This document shows positions 1-10,125 of a stretch of 64,000 nt of DNA, in pieces. The translations under genes were made by a program, and so were the position numbers. This DNA comes from Paraburkholderia sp. IMGN_8 (GTDB taxonomy: Bacteria > Pseudomonadota > Gammaproteobacteria > Burkholderiales > Burkholderiaceae). Location of the stretch: contig NZ_CP150901.1 of assembly GCF_038050405.1 (NCBI RefSeq), positions 3,162,001 through 3,226,000 on the forward strand, written 5' to 3'. The notes beneath the pieces were generated by a model that did no database searches, was not told the DNA's origin, and saw only the letters and a list, made by a program, of their open reading frames with translations. Within the stretch, counting starts at the first letter, position 1, and each line of letters begins with the position of its first letter.

Positions 1-3000
1 GCGCGACGGCGTCCGTGGCGCTACTTTGCGCGCCTGAGCCCACAGCCACGCCGCCCTGGTTAGCGGCGTTCGCGTTTGCGCCTTGCGCGACTGACTGTGC
101 ACCGCTCGCGACCGCGCCGCTGCCGAGAGCAATGGCGTCTGCCGCGGCCGAATGCGTTTGCTGGCCGATTGCGACCCCGCCGGGCGCCGTCGCATCGACC
201 ACCGCCCCGTTGCCGACACCGACGCCGTTGTCGCCGTTGACGACGGTCGTCGGTCCGACGGCGATCGACTGCGCTCCCACGGCCAGCGAATCGGCCGCAG
301 TCGAATTCGCGTGGAAATAGTTCGTGCCCGTCACCGCGAACGATGACAACGCCCCCGCGAGCTGCCTGACGGTGACTGCATCCTGCGCCTGCGTACCGTC
401 GGCGACGTTGGTCAACTGGCGGTAGGCCGTGCCACTGCCGACGGACACCGCACCCAGCAAGGTCTGGTCGGAAGTATTGAACGGAATCGCGTGCGAGCCG
501 TTTGCGATGGATCCAACCCCGGGCAGAACCGCGCGGCTTGAAACCGATCCCGCGCCGATCGCCACGCCGCCGGCTACCGAGGCGGTCGCTTGCAGTCCGA
601 ATGCAAGTGCGTTGTTCGCCAGCGCCTGGGCACCGTTGCCCACCGCCGTACTGCTCACCCCCGAAGCCAGGGCACCAACGCCCGCAGCCAGCGCGTTGGT
701 GCCGGTAGCGCCGTCGTCGGCGTAGTTAGTACCCTGAGTACCGCCGTCGTTGACGCTGTAGTAGTGCGTCTTGTTGGCGGTGACCGTCGCGGACAGAGTG
801 TTGACGGCCTGATCGGTCGCATACAGCTGCGAGCCGTTCACTGCGTCGGTGCTGGTGGCGCTCAGCCGGCCCGCGGCAACGTTCGTCACGGTGCGTTCCG
901 CGCCCACCGTGCCGACACTCACCGTACTCGCCGGCGTGGTGCCGGCAAACGTGTAGGCGGTGCCGTTGATGGTCGCGCCCGTAGTCGCTACCGCTGCAGC
1001 AGTCGTACTTCCTTCGCCCAGCGCCACCGCGCCGGCATTGGTGACCGTGGCTCCGGAGCCGATCGCGACGCCTTGCGTCGCCGCGGCCGACACCGCTGCC
1101 GTCTGACCTATCGCTATGGCACCGGCCGTATTCGCGGTTGCCCCAGTACCTTGGGCGATCGAATTGCCGCCGGTGGCCTGAGCCCCATTACCCAGGGCAA
1201 TGTCGTTGGCCGTCGCCGGCGTGCCGCTCACGCCGGCTACCGCATTCAGGCCCTGTGCTATTGAATCGTTGCCGAAAGCATTGGCGGCCGGCCCCACCGC
1301 AATCGCGTCGGTGCCGCCTGGAACGCTGTCCGCCAGAACCGAATTGGTGTGGAAATACTTGATCCCGGCGCCATTGTTGATGTTGGTGATCGCCATGGTG
1401 TTGGCCGTGACCTGCTGGTTGGTTGCAAACAGCTGCGAACCGTTCACCGCGTTCGTGCTCGTGGCGCTCAGCTGCCCTGCCGCCACATTCGTGATCTGCC
1501 GTTCGGCGCCTGTCTTGCCCACGCTCACGACACCTGCCGGCGCACCGCCGGCAAAGGTATAGGCCGTGCCGCCAATGGTCGCACCTGTGGTGGCGACAGC
1601 GCCCGTTGTCACGACGCTGCCCTGGCCCAGCGCAACATTGCTGCCGGTCGTGCCCGCCGAAATACTCGCGCCCTGGCCCAATACCGTCGCATTGGCATTG
1701 CCATTGTCAGTCGACTGGTTGCCCAGCACCGTGGAGGATGCACCCGTCGCGCTCGCTCCGAAACCGCCGGCACTGGCATTGGCTCCGCTCGATACCGGTT
1801 GTACCGCCGTCACGCTGTTGTTCGATACAAACGGACCAGACTGGCCATTGACGATAGACGTCACATTCTGGTTCGTGGCAAACAGCTGCGACCCATTCAC
1901 CGCATCCGTGCTCGTTGCGTTCAACGCAGCCGGCGCCATGTTGGTGATCGTCACCGAAGACCCGGCTCCCGCTCCGCCGGTCGCACCGAGAGTGATCTTC
2001 GTACCACCAGCCGCATCGTACTTGACCGCGATATTCGCCGTGTTATCGATATTCGTATTCAGTGCAGTCAAAGCACCCGCAACGGTCGTCTGCGCCGTGG
2101 GTCCGGTTACGGCTCCAGTGTTGCTGACGCTGTTGATCGGCTGGCTAAATCCGGTGAGATTGCCGGTTGCTGCGCTGTAGCTGGCGCCGCCGCCCAATGT
2201 GCTCGCCGTCGACGTGCCCAGGTTATTGACGCCAGTGACGACAGTGTTCAGCTGCGAACCGTTGATGGCATCGGTGCTGGTCGCCGAAATCACGCCCGCC
2301 GCCACATTCTGGATCTGGCGTTCAGTACCCGCCGCACCCACCGACACCACACCGTTAGTCGAAGCAGCCGCCTCTACACCGGCTGCCGTGCCGCCGAACT
2401 GGGCGGTCGTCCCCGTATGCGGCGCTGCCGTAGCCGAATGCGAACCCAGCGCTACGTCGTTGGTGTTATTGGCCACCGCAGTATCGCCCAAGGCCACTGC
2501 ACCGGCTGCCGCCGCATTGCTCGTGTTGCCCAGTGCGACAGAACCCTGACCGGTCGATGTGTTGGCATTGCCAAGCGCAACCGCTCCCTGGCCGTTGGAC
2601 GTATCGTTGGCGCCCATCGCTATCGCACCGGTACCGGTCGCCGAGTTCGGATCGCCGATGGCTACCGCGCCATTGCCGCTGGCAGTATTGCCAACCCCAA
2701 TTGACACGGCCTTGCCGCCTGTCGCCGTTGCCGTCTGACCTATCGCTATGGCACCGGCCGTATTCGCGGTTGCCCCAGTACCTTGGGCGATCGAATTGCC
2801 GCCGGTGGCCTGAGCTCCATTACCCAGGGCAATGTCGTTGGCCGTCGCCGGCGTGCCGCTCACGCCAGCTACCGCATTCAGGCCCTGTGCTATTGAATCG
2901 TAGCCGAAAGCATTGGCGGCCGGCCCCACCGCAATCGCGTTGGTGCCGCCTGGAACGCTGTCCGCCAGAACCGAATTGGTGTGGAAATACTTGATCCCGG

Positions 3001-5479
3001 CGCCATTGTTGATGTTGGTGATCGCCGTGGTGTTGGCCGTGACCTGCTGGTTGGTTGCAAACAACTGCGACCCATTCACCGCATCCGTGCTCGTTGCGTT
3101 CAACGCAGCCGGCGCCATGTTGGTGATCGTCACCGGAGACCCGGCTCCCGCTCCGCCGGTCGCACCGAGGGTGATCTTCGTACCACCAGCCGCGTCGTAC
3201 TTGACCGCGATATTCGCCGTGTTATCGATATTCGTATTCAGTGCGGTCAAAGCACCCGCAACCGTCGTCTGCGCCGTGGGTCCGGTCACGGCCCCAGTGT
3301 TGCTGACGCTGTTGATCGGCTGGCTGAAGCCGGCGAGATTGCCGGTAGCTGCGCTGTAGCTGGCGCCGCCGCCCAATGTGCTCGCCGTCGACGCGCCCAG
3401 GTTATTGACGCCGGTGACAACAGTGTTCAGCTGCGAACCGTTGATGGCATCGGTGCTGGTCGCCGAAATCACGCCTGCCGCCACATTCTGGATCTGGCGT
3501 TCAGTACCCGCCGCACCCACCGACACCACGCCGTTGGCCGCGCTCGCGATGCCGGCCGCCGTGCCGCCGTAAAGCGCAGTGGTGCCCGTATGTGGCGCCG
3601 CGGTTGTACTTCCCGCACCCAGCGCAACCGAGTTCGCATTGCTGGCCGACGCGCCGGCACCCAGCGCTATCGCATGGGACTGATTGGCCACCGCTGTATC
3701 GCCGAATGCGAGCGCGCTCGCGCCACTCGCGTTGCTCGCGTTGCCCAGTGCGACCGCGCCCTGGCCGTTGGCGGTATTGCCGTTGCCCTGCGCCACCGCG
3801 CCATCGCCCGTGGCCGTATTGTTCGCGCCCACTGCAACCGCACCGTTGCCGGTCGCGGTATTGGGATCGCCAAGCGCGACCGCGCCGTTGCCGCTGGCGG
3901 TCTGCGCCTGACCGAGCGCCACCGCACCCGTCCCGCTGAGCACCTGAGAGTTCTGGCCGCCCGCTATCGAACCGGCGCCGGCCGTCGCCACCACCTTGTT
4001 GCTGTCACCGATGGCCACGGTCGACGCCGCGAGGGCTTGCGACGTAAAGCCAACCGCTGTCGCGTTGCCATTGCTCGCAACCGTCTGGTTACCCAACGCG
4101 ACGGCGCTACTTGCTGACGCCGTTGCATTCGTACCCATGGCGATGGCATTGGTATTGGCTCCCGTCCGAGCCGAATCGCCTATCGCAATGGACGAGGAGC
4201 CAGCCGAGTTAGCGCCAGAGCCAATCGCTACAGCGCGAATGCCTGACGCAGCGGCGCCCGCCACTGCCGCGGGTACAGACGCACCGCCTTCCGCGACGGA
4301 ATCCGCTCCGCCCAACGCTATCGCGTTTGCACCGCTGGCGTTGGAGCCATTCATCATGCCGAGCGCGTTGAGCCCCGAGGCGGCGGCTCCCGCCCCCAAT
4401 GCCACTGCATTCTGTGCCGATGCGGTGGCCACAGTGCCGGCGGCCAGCGAAGAGAGACCGGACGCAGTCACGTCCGTGCCAATGCCAATCGCACCCGCCG
4501 CCGTTGCGCCCGTGCCTGCGACAGAACGTGGCCCAAGATAAACGGCGTTGAGGCCGCTGGCGATGGACTGAAAGCCGACAGCGACAGCATGCGTCCCGGA
4601 GGCTGTGGCGATATAACCCACCCCGACGGCGGCAGCCCCGCTCCCCACCGACTGGAAGCCAATCGCGGTGGCATAGTCGGCGTTAGAGACGACGTCAGTG
4701 CCAATGGCAATGGAAGACGTCCCTGTCGAACCGGTGCCCGCGGCAGTGCGCGCTCCCAGATAAACGGCGTTGGCACCGGTGGCATTGGCTCCCGAGCCAA
4801 CGGCTACACCGTTGGTTTGCGAACCGGTGGCTCCGCTGCCCACTGCGACCGCGCCCGACGCGGCAGCGTTGGCACTCGCACCCAGTGCAACGCCGTTGTC
4901 TCCGGTTGCTTTCGCCGAGGGGCCGACGGCAGTCGACAGGTTGCCGCTCGAGACAGCGTCAACGCCAACACCGATGGCCGCCGAGCCGCTAGCGGCGACA
5001 TCCGTACCGATGCCAATCGCCGACTGCGCGGTCGCGCCGGTACCCGGAGCAGTGCGCGCGCCCACGTAAATGGCGTTGGTAGCAGCCGCAATGGCTTGAA
5101 AGCCGAAGGACAAGGCATTAAGTCCCGTACTGTTGGCGCCATAACCTACCGCAGTGGCTCCGCCTCCAGACGCCGAGGACGTAAAGCCCACGCACGTGGT
5201 GCTGCCACTATAGAAGTTGTAGGGTGCCGCCGAGCAGCTCACCTGCGCCTGCGCCTGCGCGCCCCATCCGCCCACGCCAATCAACAACAGTATTGTCAGG
5301 ACGCGCGAATCAGGACCGTGCAGCGTAGAAGCGCGGTGCCTGTCACGCTGATCGCTTCGCCCGTCACATACGGCGGCCCCGTCCCCCGCCCTGCCCTTGC
5401 CGCACGACTTGTCCAGCTCCGATGCGGCTACAAAGGCGCCTAGCGCCTTGTTCCAGATGGTGCGATATGCCTTGTTCAT
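1..5479 (-). CDS. Giant YadA-like trimeric autotransporter adhesin (N-terminal part, runs off the left edge)
   Basis: An uninterrupted minus-strand frame of at least 1826 codons starts at ATG 5479 behind a good ribosome site (GAGGAAA) and is still open at base 2. The N terminus MNKAYRTIWNKALGAFVAAS is an ESPR, the extended signal peptide leader of large autotransporters. A hydrophobic core and a cleavage-like AQAQAQ end follow near residue 78. The rest is head repeats of the type AIG-IG-A-ASG-AIG, then neck/stalk blocks containing VSVGAAGTERQIQNVAAG and DAINGSQL-like motifs typical of the YadA/Hia/BpaA family. The C-terminal beta-barrel anchor lies outside the window. The product is expected to be a surface trimer used for adhesion or autoaggregation. 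Internal near-identical duplications (listed separately) show recombination within the gene. No regulator is directly attached. Family is certain; the ligand is unknown. Confidence 0.95.
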   Translation of the reverse strand, partial: MNKAYRTIWNKALGAFVAASELDKSCGKGRAGDGAAVCDGRSDQRDRHRASTLHGPDSRVLTILLLIGVGGWGAQAQAQVSCSAAPYNFYSGSTTCVGFTSSASGGGATAVGYGANSTGLNALSFGFQAIAAATNAIYVGARTAPGTGATAQSAIGIGTDVAASGSAAIGVGVDAVSSGNLSTAVGPSAKATGDNGVALGASANAAASGAVAVGSGATGSQTNGVAVGSGANATGANAVYLGARTAAGTGSTGTSSIAIGTDVVSNADYATAIGFQSVGSGAAAVGVGYIATASGTHAVAVGFQSIASGLNAVYLGPRSVAGTGATAAGAIGIGTDVTASGLSSLAAGTVATASAQNAVALGAGAAASGLNALGMMNGSNASGANAIALGGADSVAEGGASVPAAVAGAAASGIRAVAIGSGANSAGSSSIAIGDSARTGANTNAIAMGTNATASASSAVALGNQTVASNGNATAVGFTSQALAASTVAIGDSNKVVATAGAGSIAGGQNSQVLSGTGAVALGQAQTASGNGAVALGDPNTATGNGAVAVGANNTATGDGAVAQGNGNTANGQGAVALGNASNASGASALAFGDTAVANQSHAIALGAGASASNANSVALGAGSTTAAPHTGTTALYGGTAAGIASAANGVVSVGAAGTERQIQNVAAGVISATSTDAINGSQLNTVVTGVNNLGASTASTLGGGASYSAATGNLAGFSQPINSVSNTGAVTGPTAQTTVAGALTALNTNIDNTANIAVKYDAAGGTKITLGATGGAGAGSPVTITNMAPAALNATSTDAVNGSQLFATNQQVTANTTAITNINNGAGIKYFHTNSVLADSVPGGTNAIAVGPAANAFGYDSIAQGLNAVAGVSGTPATANDIALGNGAQATGGNSIAQGTGATANTAGAIAIGQTATATGGKAVSIGVGNTASGNGAVAIGDPNSATGTGAIAMGANDTSNGQGAVALGNANTSTGQGSVALGNTSNAAAAGAVALGDTAVANNTNDVALGSHSATAAPHTGTTAQFGGTAAGVEAAASTNGVVSVGAAGTERQIQNVAAGVISATSTDAINGSQLNTVVTGVNNLGTSTASTLGGGASYSAATGNLTGFSQPINSVSNTGAVTGPTAQTTVAGALTALNTNIDNTANIAVKYDAAGGTKITLGATGGAGAGSSVTITNMAPAALNATSTDAVNGSQLFATNQNVTSIVNGQSGPFVSNNSVTAVQPVSSGANASAGGFGASATGASSTVLGNQSTDNGNANATVLGQGASISAGTTGSNVALGQGSVVTTGAVATTGATIGGTAYTFAGGAPAGVVSVGKTGAERQITNVAAGQLSATSTNAVNGSQLFATNQQVTANTMAITNINNGAGIKYFHTNSVLADSVPGGTDAIAVGPAANAFGNDSIAQGLNAVAGVSGTPATANDIALGNGAQATGGNSIAQGTGATANTAGAIAIGQTAAVSAAATQGVAIGSGATVTNAGAVALGEGSTTAAAVATTGATINGTAYTFAGTTPASTVSVGTVGAERTVTNVAAGRLSATSTDAVNGSQLYATDQAVNTLSATVTANKTHYYSVNDGGTQGTNYADDGATGTNALAAGVGALASGVSSTAVGNGAQALANNALAFGLQATASVAGGVAIGAGSVSSRAVLPGVGSIANGSHAIPFNTSDQTLLGAVSVGSGTAYRQLTNVADGTQAQDAVTVRQLAGALSSFAVTGTNYFHANSTAADSLAVGAQSIAVGPTTVVNGDNGVGVGNGAVVDATAPGGVAIGQQTHSAAADAIALGSGAVASGAQSVAQGANANAANQGGVAVGSGAQSSATDAVA
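1101..1437 (-). repeat. Direct repeat A, copy 1, inside the adhesin gene
   Basis: This segment is nearly identical (only a handful of mismatches by eye) to 2733-3069, offset by 1632 bp, a multiple of three. It encodes head repeats plus the start of a neck block. Confidence 0.85.
1881..2356 (-). repeat. Direct repeat B, copy 1, inside the adhesin gene
   Basis: Nearly identical to 3060-3535 at an offset of 1179 bp (393 codons). It encodes a stalk and neck module ending in the VSVGAAGTERQIQNVAAG motif. Confidence 0.85.
2733..3069 (-). repeat. Direct repeat A, copy 2, inside the adhesin gene
   Basis: Second copy of repeat A. It runs directly into repeat B copy 2 with no gap, whereas A copy 1 and B copy 1 are separated by about 440 bp. 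Confidence 0.85.
3060..3535 (-). repeat. Direct repeat B, copy 2, inside the adhesin gene
   Basis: Second copy of repeat B, overlapping the end of repeat A copy 2. The block 2733-3535 is therefore a composite of two segments that are separate elsewhere in the same gene. Confidence 0.85.
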
Positions 5480-6905
5480 GATCGTTTCCTCAATAGGTAA
5501 TGTGACAATGCGAATTTCGTAAGCACGAGCGTATGCACGCATCCTTATTTATTAAGGATGCCTATTTATTGTGGTCAAAAGGTCTGGCTGCGGCGTGCGT
5601 TGCTTTAGCGTTGGAACTGCGGCACCTTGCGGCCGCCCTCTCTGGACGATGAATCTTTAGCGCGCGCGAACCCCGTCCTCCTGACGAAGGAATTCGCACA
5701 GCTAAGTGATCGAAGAGAGTCGGCTAGATAGCCTGTTTTCCAGCAACCTGACCGCTCAGACGGTCTGCTGGCCGCTGGGTTATGAAGGTCCGAAGGGTTG
5801 CGGCATAGGGATGGCGATCGCGCAGCGGAGCGCCAATTGCTTACCTGACTGATGTTCTTCTTTCGCCGAGCCTTTGCCCTGCTCTGTTCCGCCTGGAATA
5901 CTCATTGTTACTCGCCCCTCAGTAGCCCGTTGCAATCGTTTCCTCGGCACACGGCATGGCAAACAGTCTTATGCCATGCGGCAAGCGCCGTTTTTCTTTC
6001 TGGCAACATTTTTTGAGCACTATGTGAGACGACGGTCGTCGAACTATCCGCATTGCATGCGCTATCTCTCACCATCGCACCGCGTAATGGAAAGAAAGTT
6101 AAGTGCTCGCTGGAACTTTCTCATAGGCCTTTTCATTTGTCTACAAAAAGCCTAAGCGATATCGGTGTATTTCGAAATTTAACGATTGGGGACCAGGAAG
6201 TTGTTGCCGATTTTCCTTCGGACTGCGTCGTACTCGCCGCGGCATGGCGTTTGTGTTGCGCCATGGGTCCCTGCCAATGGGCCGCCGAGGCTTGCTGCGG
6301 AAGTCGTCGACGCGCGGAACGCAAGGATTGCAAAGCCTTACACATTCCAAACAGATTAAACGCCAATTAGAATTTCCTTACAGAACACAAAATAATTTTC
6401 GCGGTCTTTTTTACGGTATTCCCCCATTAAATCAGTCTCGCGAACCAATACTTTTTTGCCTGGAATTCATATAAGGTAGATAGTGAAGACTTTTTATTTA
6501 CGCTATCGTCCGCGCCCCTTGCGTAGCACGCAGGAATACGTGACAGGAAGATCCATCCGGTAGTGCTGTGTTCGCGGACACTTGTAGTGTGTAAGCATCC
6601 CGGCGGCCCTACCTTTTTACGAGCGGAAAAATTCTTTTCCAGACCGGACAACTTCCACATTCTTACCGGGCGGAAGACCCGTTGATTTCAATCTCGATTC
6701 CGGCACGGCTGTCACCGCCCGCTCACGGAAATTCATCTGCAACGGAAAAACGGTATTCTGCGGCATCGCCACGTTCGGCCGACCATGCAAAATCCGCCAT
6801 GCGTCCCTTTTGTCCGCTTATAATTTTTTGTAACATCGGCGCCCCCGCGGATCGCGGCGCTCCCTTCCTTATATTCACCCCCTCACATCTCCTTCATTCG
6901 TAGTC
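5480..6905. other. Long gene-free AT-rich intergenic region
   Basis: About 1.4 kb between the divergent adhesin and the response regulator operon. Apart from the adhesin promoter candidate I see no convincing gene. The short open frames have no ribosome site or family resemblance. A TATAAT at 6819-6824, about 80 bp upstream of the regulator, could be its -10 box, but no good -35 box lies in front of it. The base composition is clearly more AT-rich than in the neighbouring genes. Confidence 0.5.
5539..5578 (-). promoter_or_regulatory. Candidate promoter and operator palindrome of the adhesin gene
   Basis: Reading the minus strand, a TTGACC -35-like box (5578-5573) is followed after 17 bp by a weak AT-rich -10 region (5555-5550). 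A perfect 9-bp inverted repeat, GCATCCTTA with a 5-nt centre and TAAGGATGC (5539-5561), covers the -10 region. It lies 60-80 bp upstream of the adhesin start and is a plausible regulator site. Promoter assignment is by eye and tentative. Confidence 0.4.
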
Positions 6906-7739
6906 ATGCCATCGCGCTCGCCATATTCGACGCCGCTTCGTGCTGCCCCGGATCTCTCTGGCGCACATATTCTTGTGGTGGATGACCGCCCGAACGAACT
7001 TCAGCTACTGATCGAGATTTTGCGTGTCGCGCGCTGCCGGATCAGCGTCGCGTTCGATGGTTTGCAGGCCTATCACCGTGCTCAGGCGGTGGCGCCAGAC
7101 CTGATCCTGATGGACGTCCGCATGCCTCGCATGGACGGCTTTGCCGCCTGCCGACTGCTTGCCGCAACGCCCTCCACACAGGCCATCCCGGTTATCATCC
7201 TGACCGCTGCCGGCGATCTCGATGACCGCATCGAAGGGCTCGAGATCGGTGCAATGGACTACATCGTCAAGCCGTTCGAACCGGCAGAAGTGATCGCGCG
7301 TATCCGGAATCACTTGAAGAAGGCGCTCCGCAGACATTCCGTGGAACACTTGCCTGCGCTTCCCGACAGTCCGGATGTATCCCTGGTACGCGCCGCCAGC
7401 GAGATTCTGCTGCGCGACTTGCGCAATCCGCCAGCGCTCGAAGATCTCGCCAAACTTGTCGGCACCCACGAAAAGCGTCTGTCCCGGGTGTTCCGCGACA
7501 ATCTCGGGCAGACGGTCTTCGAATATCTGCGCGACACGCGGTTGCGGACTGCTCAGCGCTTTCTCGCCGAAACCTCAATGGGCATTGGGGATATCGCCGA
7601 AGAGATCGGTTTTTCCACCGCGGGCAATTTCGCAACCGCGTTCCGCGAACGCTTCGGCATCACGCCATCCGATTGGAGAAGGCAGCACGGCCAGGTCGAC
7701 GCCACTAATCCTGTCGAAGGGCTGCAACCCGATGCGTAA
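6906..7739 (+). CDS. Response regulator with receiver domain and AraC-type DNA-binding domain
   Basis: The 277-residue cytoplasmic protein has a receiver domain at about 20-135, with the acidic pair D26-D27, phospho-acceptor D70 in LMDVRMPRMDG, T100 and K122. An AraC/XylS double helix-turn-helix follows at about 165-265 (EDLAKLVGTHEKRLSRVF and IGFSTAGNFATAFRERFG). It is the probable DNA-binding output of the kinase encoded next. The kinase start overlaps its stop by 8 bp (7732-7739), so the two are translationally coupled. ATG 6906 has no strong ribosome site, but the receiver domain begins soon after it. Targets are unknown; the downstream DUF4434 gene, the convergent exopolysaccharide operon and the adhesin are obvious candidates, which is inference from position only. 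Confidence 0.93.
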   Translation: MPSRSPYSTPLRAAPDLSGAHILVVDDRPNELQLLIEILRVARCRISVAFDGLQAYHRAQAVAPDLILMDVRMPRMDGFAACRLLAATPSTQAIPVIILTAAGDLDDRIEGLEIGAMDYIVKPFEPAEVIARIRNHLKKALRRHSVEHLPALPDSPDVSLVRAASEILLRDLRNPPALEDLAKLVGTHEKRLSRVFRDNLGQTVFEYLRDTRLRTAQRFLAETSMGIGDIAEEIGFSTAGNFATAFRERFGITPSDWRRQHGQVDATNPVEGLQPDA

Positions 7740-10125
7740 GCTATGCAAAGCATGGGGCTTGGGGCGTCACACCGCGCTGCTTTTCCTGCTAGTTGCGTGC
7801 ATAACCTGCTCGACCGCCCGAGCCGCGACGGCCGAAAGTCCGGCACGGCTGGAAGACGTATCGATATTTGAGGATTCCACGGCCGCGCTGTCTGTCGACC
7901 AGATACTCGCGCGGCTCGCGAACGCACAAGGCGGCTTTTTGCCGGCAACAAAAGAGCGGCTTAGTCCGGGATCTTCGCGGTCTGCGTGGTGGATTCATCT
8001 CACCCTGGTCAATCACGACAGCGTCGAACGCCCGCTCGTGCTGGCGCTCCGTGACGCACGTGTCGATCGAGTGGATTTCTACACCATCCGGAACGGCCGT
8101 TGGACACCTGACACCCGATTCCCCCCAACCAGCGCCGACGCGAACCGGGAGCCGCCTCGGTACCCGGTGCTCGACATTACCCTGCGGCCAGGCGAGAAGG
8201 TCCCAGTACTCGTGCGGGTCACTTCCCGCAAAGTATTGCGACTGGAGCCCACGGCCTTTGCTCAGGAAGCATGGCATGCAAAGGAGATGCGCGCCGCCAT
8301 GTGGAACTACGGGTTCCTTGGCGGACTGCTGGCATTAGCGTGGTCCGCCTTGCTGATCGGATTTTTTTCCCGCAGTGGCGCGTTCTATGTGCTGGCAGCA
8401 CTGTGCCTGAGCACGACCTTATTTGAAGCGGCCGTCCGCGGCTATACCCGGGCATATCTGTGGCCGCATGCACCTGAATGGTCGGCGCGTAGCGAAACGC
8501 TGTTTGCATATCTTGCCCTTGCGCTCTTCATCGTGTTCGTTCTGAAGATCGCTCGAGGTGAAAAGGTCAGGATGCCGGTGCAGATCATTTACGTGGTGAT
8601 ACTGTGTCTTGAGTGCATTGGCATGATAGGTGCCGCGTTCGGTGATCTCTTTGTCTTTGTACGATTCGCCCAGCAGCTGAACATCGTATTCTCTATCCTG
8701 AATGTCTGCATTGCGCTGCTGCTTGCCAGACGCGGAACGCCAACTGGCCGTCTGTTGCTGGCAACGGTCAGCTTCGCTCTCTTCAATTTCCTGATACGGA
8801 CTATCGAAGGACTTGATGCATTGCCTTCGGCGCTGTCCTGGTTGCGGTCCGATATCTACCCCAATCCCGTTATGGCGATCATCGGCCTTGCCACGCATCT
8901 CATGGTTCTGGCCGCCTGGATCAACCATGTGGGCCGTCAACGCCTGGAGGCGAGAAAGCGGCTGGAACACTGGCAGCTAACGGAACAGGATCGCTTGCGG
9001 GAAGAAGTCGCGAAACGGACGGTCGCGCTCAACGAAGCACTGCATCAGTCACAAACCAACATGCAGCAGAAGATCGAAACCCTCGGCTATGTGAGCCACG
9101 ATTTGCGCGCACCGCTGTCTACGATCAACGGGTACTCGAAGCTCCTGCTGCAGAGCGCAACACTGAATCAGGCCAAGCTGATCCAGTCCATCGATCGAAG
9201 CATCCGCTATCAGCTCACCCTGATTGACGAATTGCTGGAATATACGAAGGCCGAACTGCAGCCGCTCAGCATTTCTCCCGAAGCCACGGACCTGCCCGAG
9301 CTCCTGGACGACATCGGCAACTATGCCATTGCACTGTGCGCGCAGCAGGACAACCAGTTCATCTATCGACCGCTTACGTCGCTACCGAAAACGCTGAAAA
9401 TCGACGGAACCCGTCTCCAGCAGGTATTGCTCAACCTTCTTTCCAACGCATCGAAATTCACGCGCAACGGCGTCGTAACGCTGTCTGTCCACGCGCACCG
9501 GGAAGCCAATGGCTACCGCGTCGACCTCGAGGTTGCCGACACGGGCATTGGTCTCGACGTCACGGGAAAAACCGACATATTCCGAGCGTATCAGCAGGTT
9601 CAGGCCGTCAACGGCGGCACCGGACTCGGCCTGTTTATCGCGCAGCGCATCGTCAGAGCCATGAACGGTGAACTGGTCGTATCCAGCAAGCAGGGTGTCG
9701 GAACGTCGTTTTCATTCCAGATCGCCGCGTCCGCCGTCGGGCACACCCTTGTGCCTCTGCAGGATCTCCCGCGGCCGTCTCCGCCGAAGACCGATGCGGA
9801 GCACACCCCTGTTTCGCGTATCACCCGCCATCCGTCCGTCAAAGCCCTCGATGAACTGGCCCAACTCGCCAGGAACGGCCGTCTGACCGATATAGAGGAG
9901 TGGATCAGCCGATGTGCGAACGACCCCGGCTATGCCGGCTTTCTCCAGGAAGTGCAAAAGCACGTCGACGCTCTGGATTTTCAGGGAATCGAGGTGCTTG
10001 TCGATTCACTGAAAAGCCAGGGGGAGCCTGACTTGCCTTTTCGTACCGCAACGCATGCGGCACAGCATGCTCCATCGGTGTGGACCAGCATGCGAGATAC
10101 GGCCGAAGACGATTGTTCCCAATGA
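7732..10125 (+). CDS. Membrane sensor histidine kinase with 7TMR-DISM input module
   Basis: I start the 797-residue protein at ATG 7732, which overlaps the regulator stop and gives a proper signal peptide (MRKLCKAWGLG, hydrophobic core, TARAA). A periplasmic 7TMR-DISMED2-like beta domain follows at about 35-185, then seven membrane helices at about 195-400, a short coiled coil, a HisKA domain with H456 in YVSHDLRAPLS, and a HATPase_c domain with the N box (LLNLLSNASKFT) and G boxes (DTGIGL, GTGLGLFIA). A helical tail of about 110 residues lacks a receiver domain. DISMED2 modules are thought to bind carbohydrates or other small ligands, which would suit a glycan-processing context. The stop overlaps the start of the next gene (ATGA), so the kinase, regulator and DUF4434 lipoprotein form one operon. 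Confidence 0.92.
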   Translation: MRKLCKAWGLGRHTALLFLLVACITCSTARAATAESPARLEDVSIFEDSTAALSVDQILARLANAQGGFLPATKERLSPGSSRSAWWIHLTLVNHDSVERPLVLALRDARVDRVDFYTIRNGRWTPDTRFPPTSADANREPPRYPVLDITLRPGEKVPVLVRVTSRKVLRLEPTAFAQEAWHAKEMRAAMWNYGFLGGLLALAWSALLIGFFSRSGAFYVLAALCLSTTLFEAAVRGYTRAYLWPHAPEWSARSETLFAYLALALFIVFVLKIARGEKVRMPVQIIYVVILCLECIGMIGAAFGDLFVFVRFAQQLNIVFSILNVCIALLLARRGTPTGRLLLATVSFALFNFLIRTIEGLDALPSALSWLRSDIYPNPVMAIIGLATHLMVLAAWINHVGRQRLEARKRLEHWQLTEQDRLREEVAKRTVALNEALHQSQTNMQQKIETLGYVSHDLRAPLSTINGYSKLLLQSATLNQAKLIQSIDRSIRYQLTLIDELLEYTKAELQPLSISPEATDLPELLDDIGNYAIALCAQQDNQFIYRPLTSLPKTLKIDGTRLQQVLLNLLSNASKFTRNGVVTLSVHAHREANGYRVDLEVADTGIGLDVTGKTDIFRAYQQVQAVNGGTGLGLFIAQRIVRAMNGELVVSSKQGVGTSFSFQIAASAVGHTLVPLQDLPRPSPPKTDAEHTPVSRITRHPSVKALDELAQLARNGRLTDIEEWISRCANDPGYAGFLQEVQKHVDALDFQGIEVLVDSLKSQGEPDLPFRTATHAAQHAPSVWTSMRDTAEDDCSQ

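Noticed and set aside
590..4117. Long plus-strand open frames of 181 to 451 codons
   Set aside because: They are antisense shadows of the repetitive, GC-biased adhesin gene, with Arg/Ala/Pro-rich low-information products and no ribosome sites.
1..5200. Regular short repeats as a CRISPR array
   Set aside because: They are imperfect coding repeats of an adhesin head and stalk, in frame and without unique spacers.
7375..7731. Upstream extension of the histidine kinase frame
   Set aside because: It lies inside the response regulator in another register; ATG 7732 gives a signal peptide and a normal overlap.
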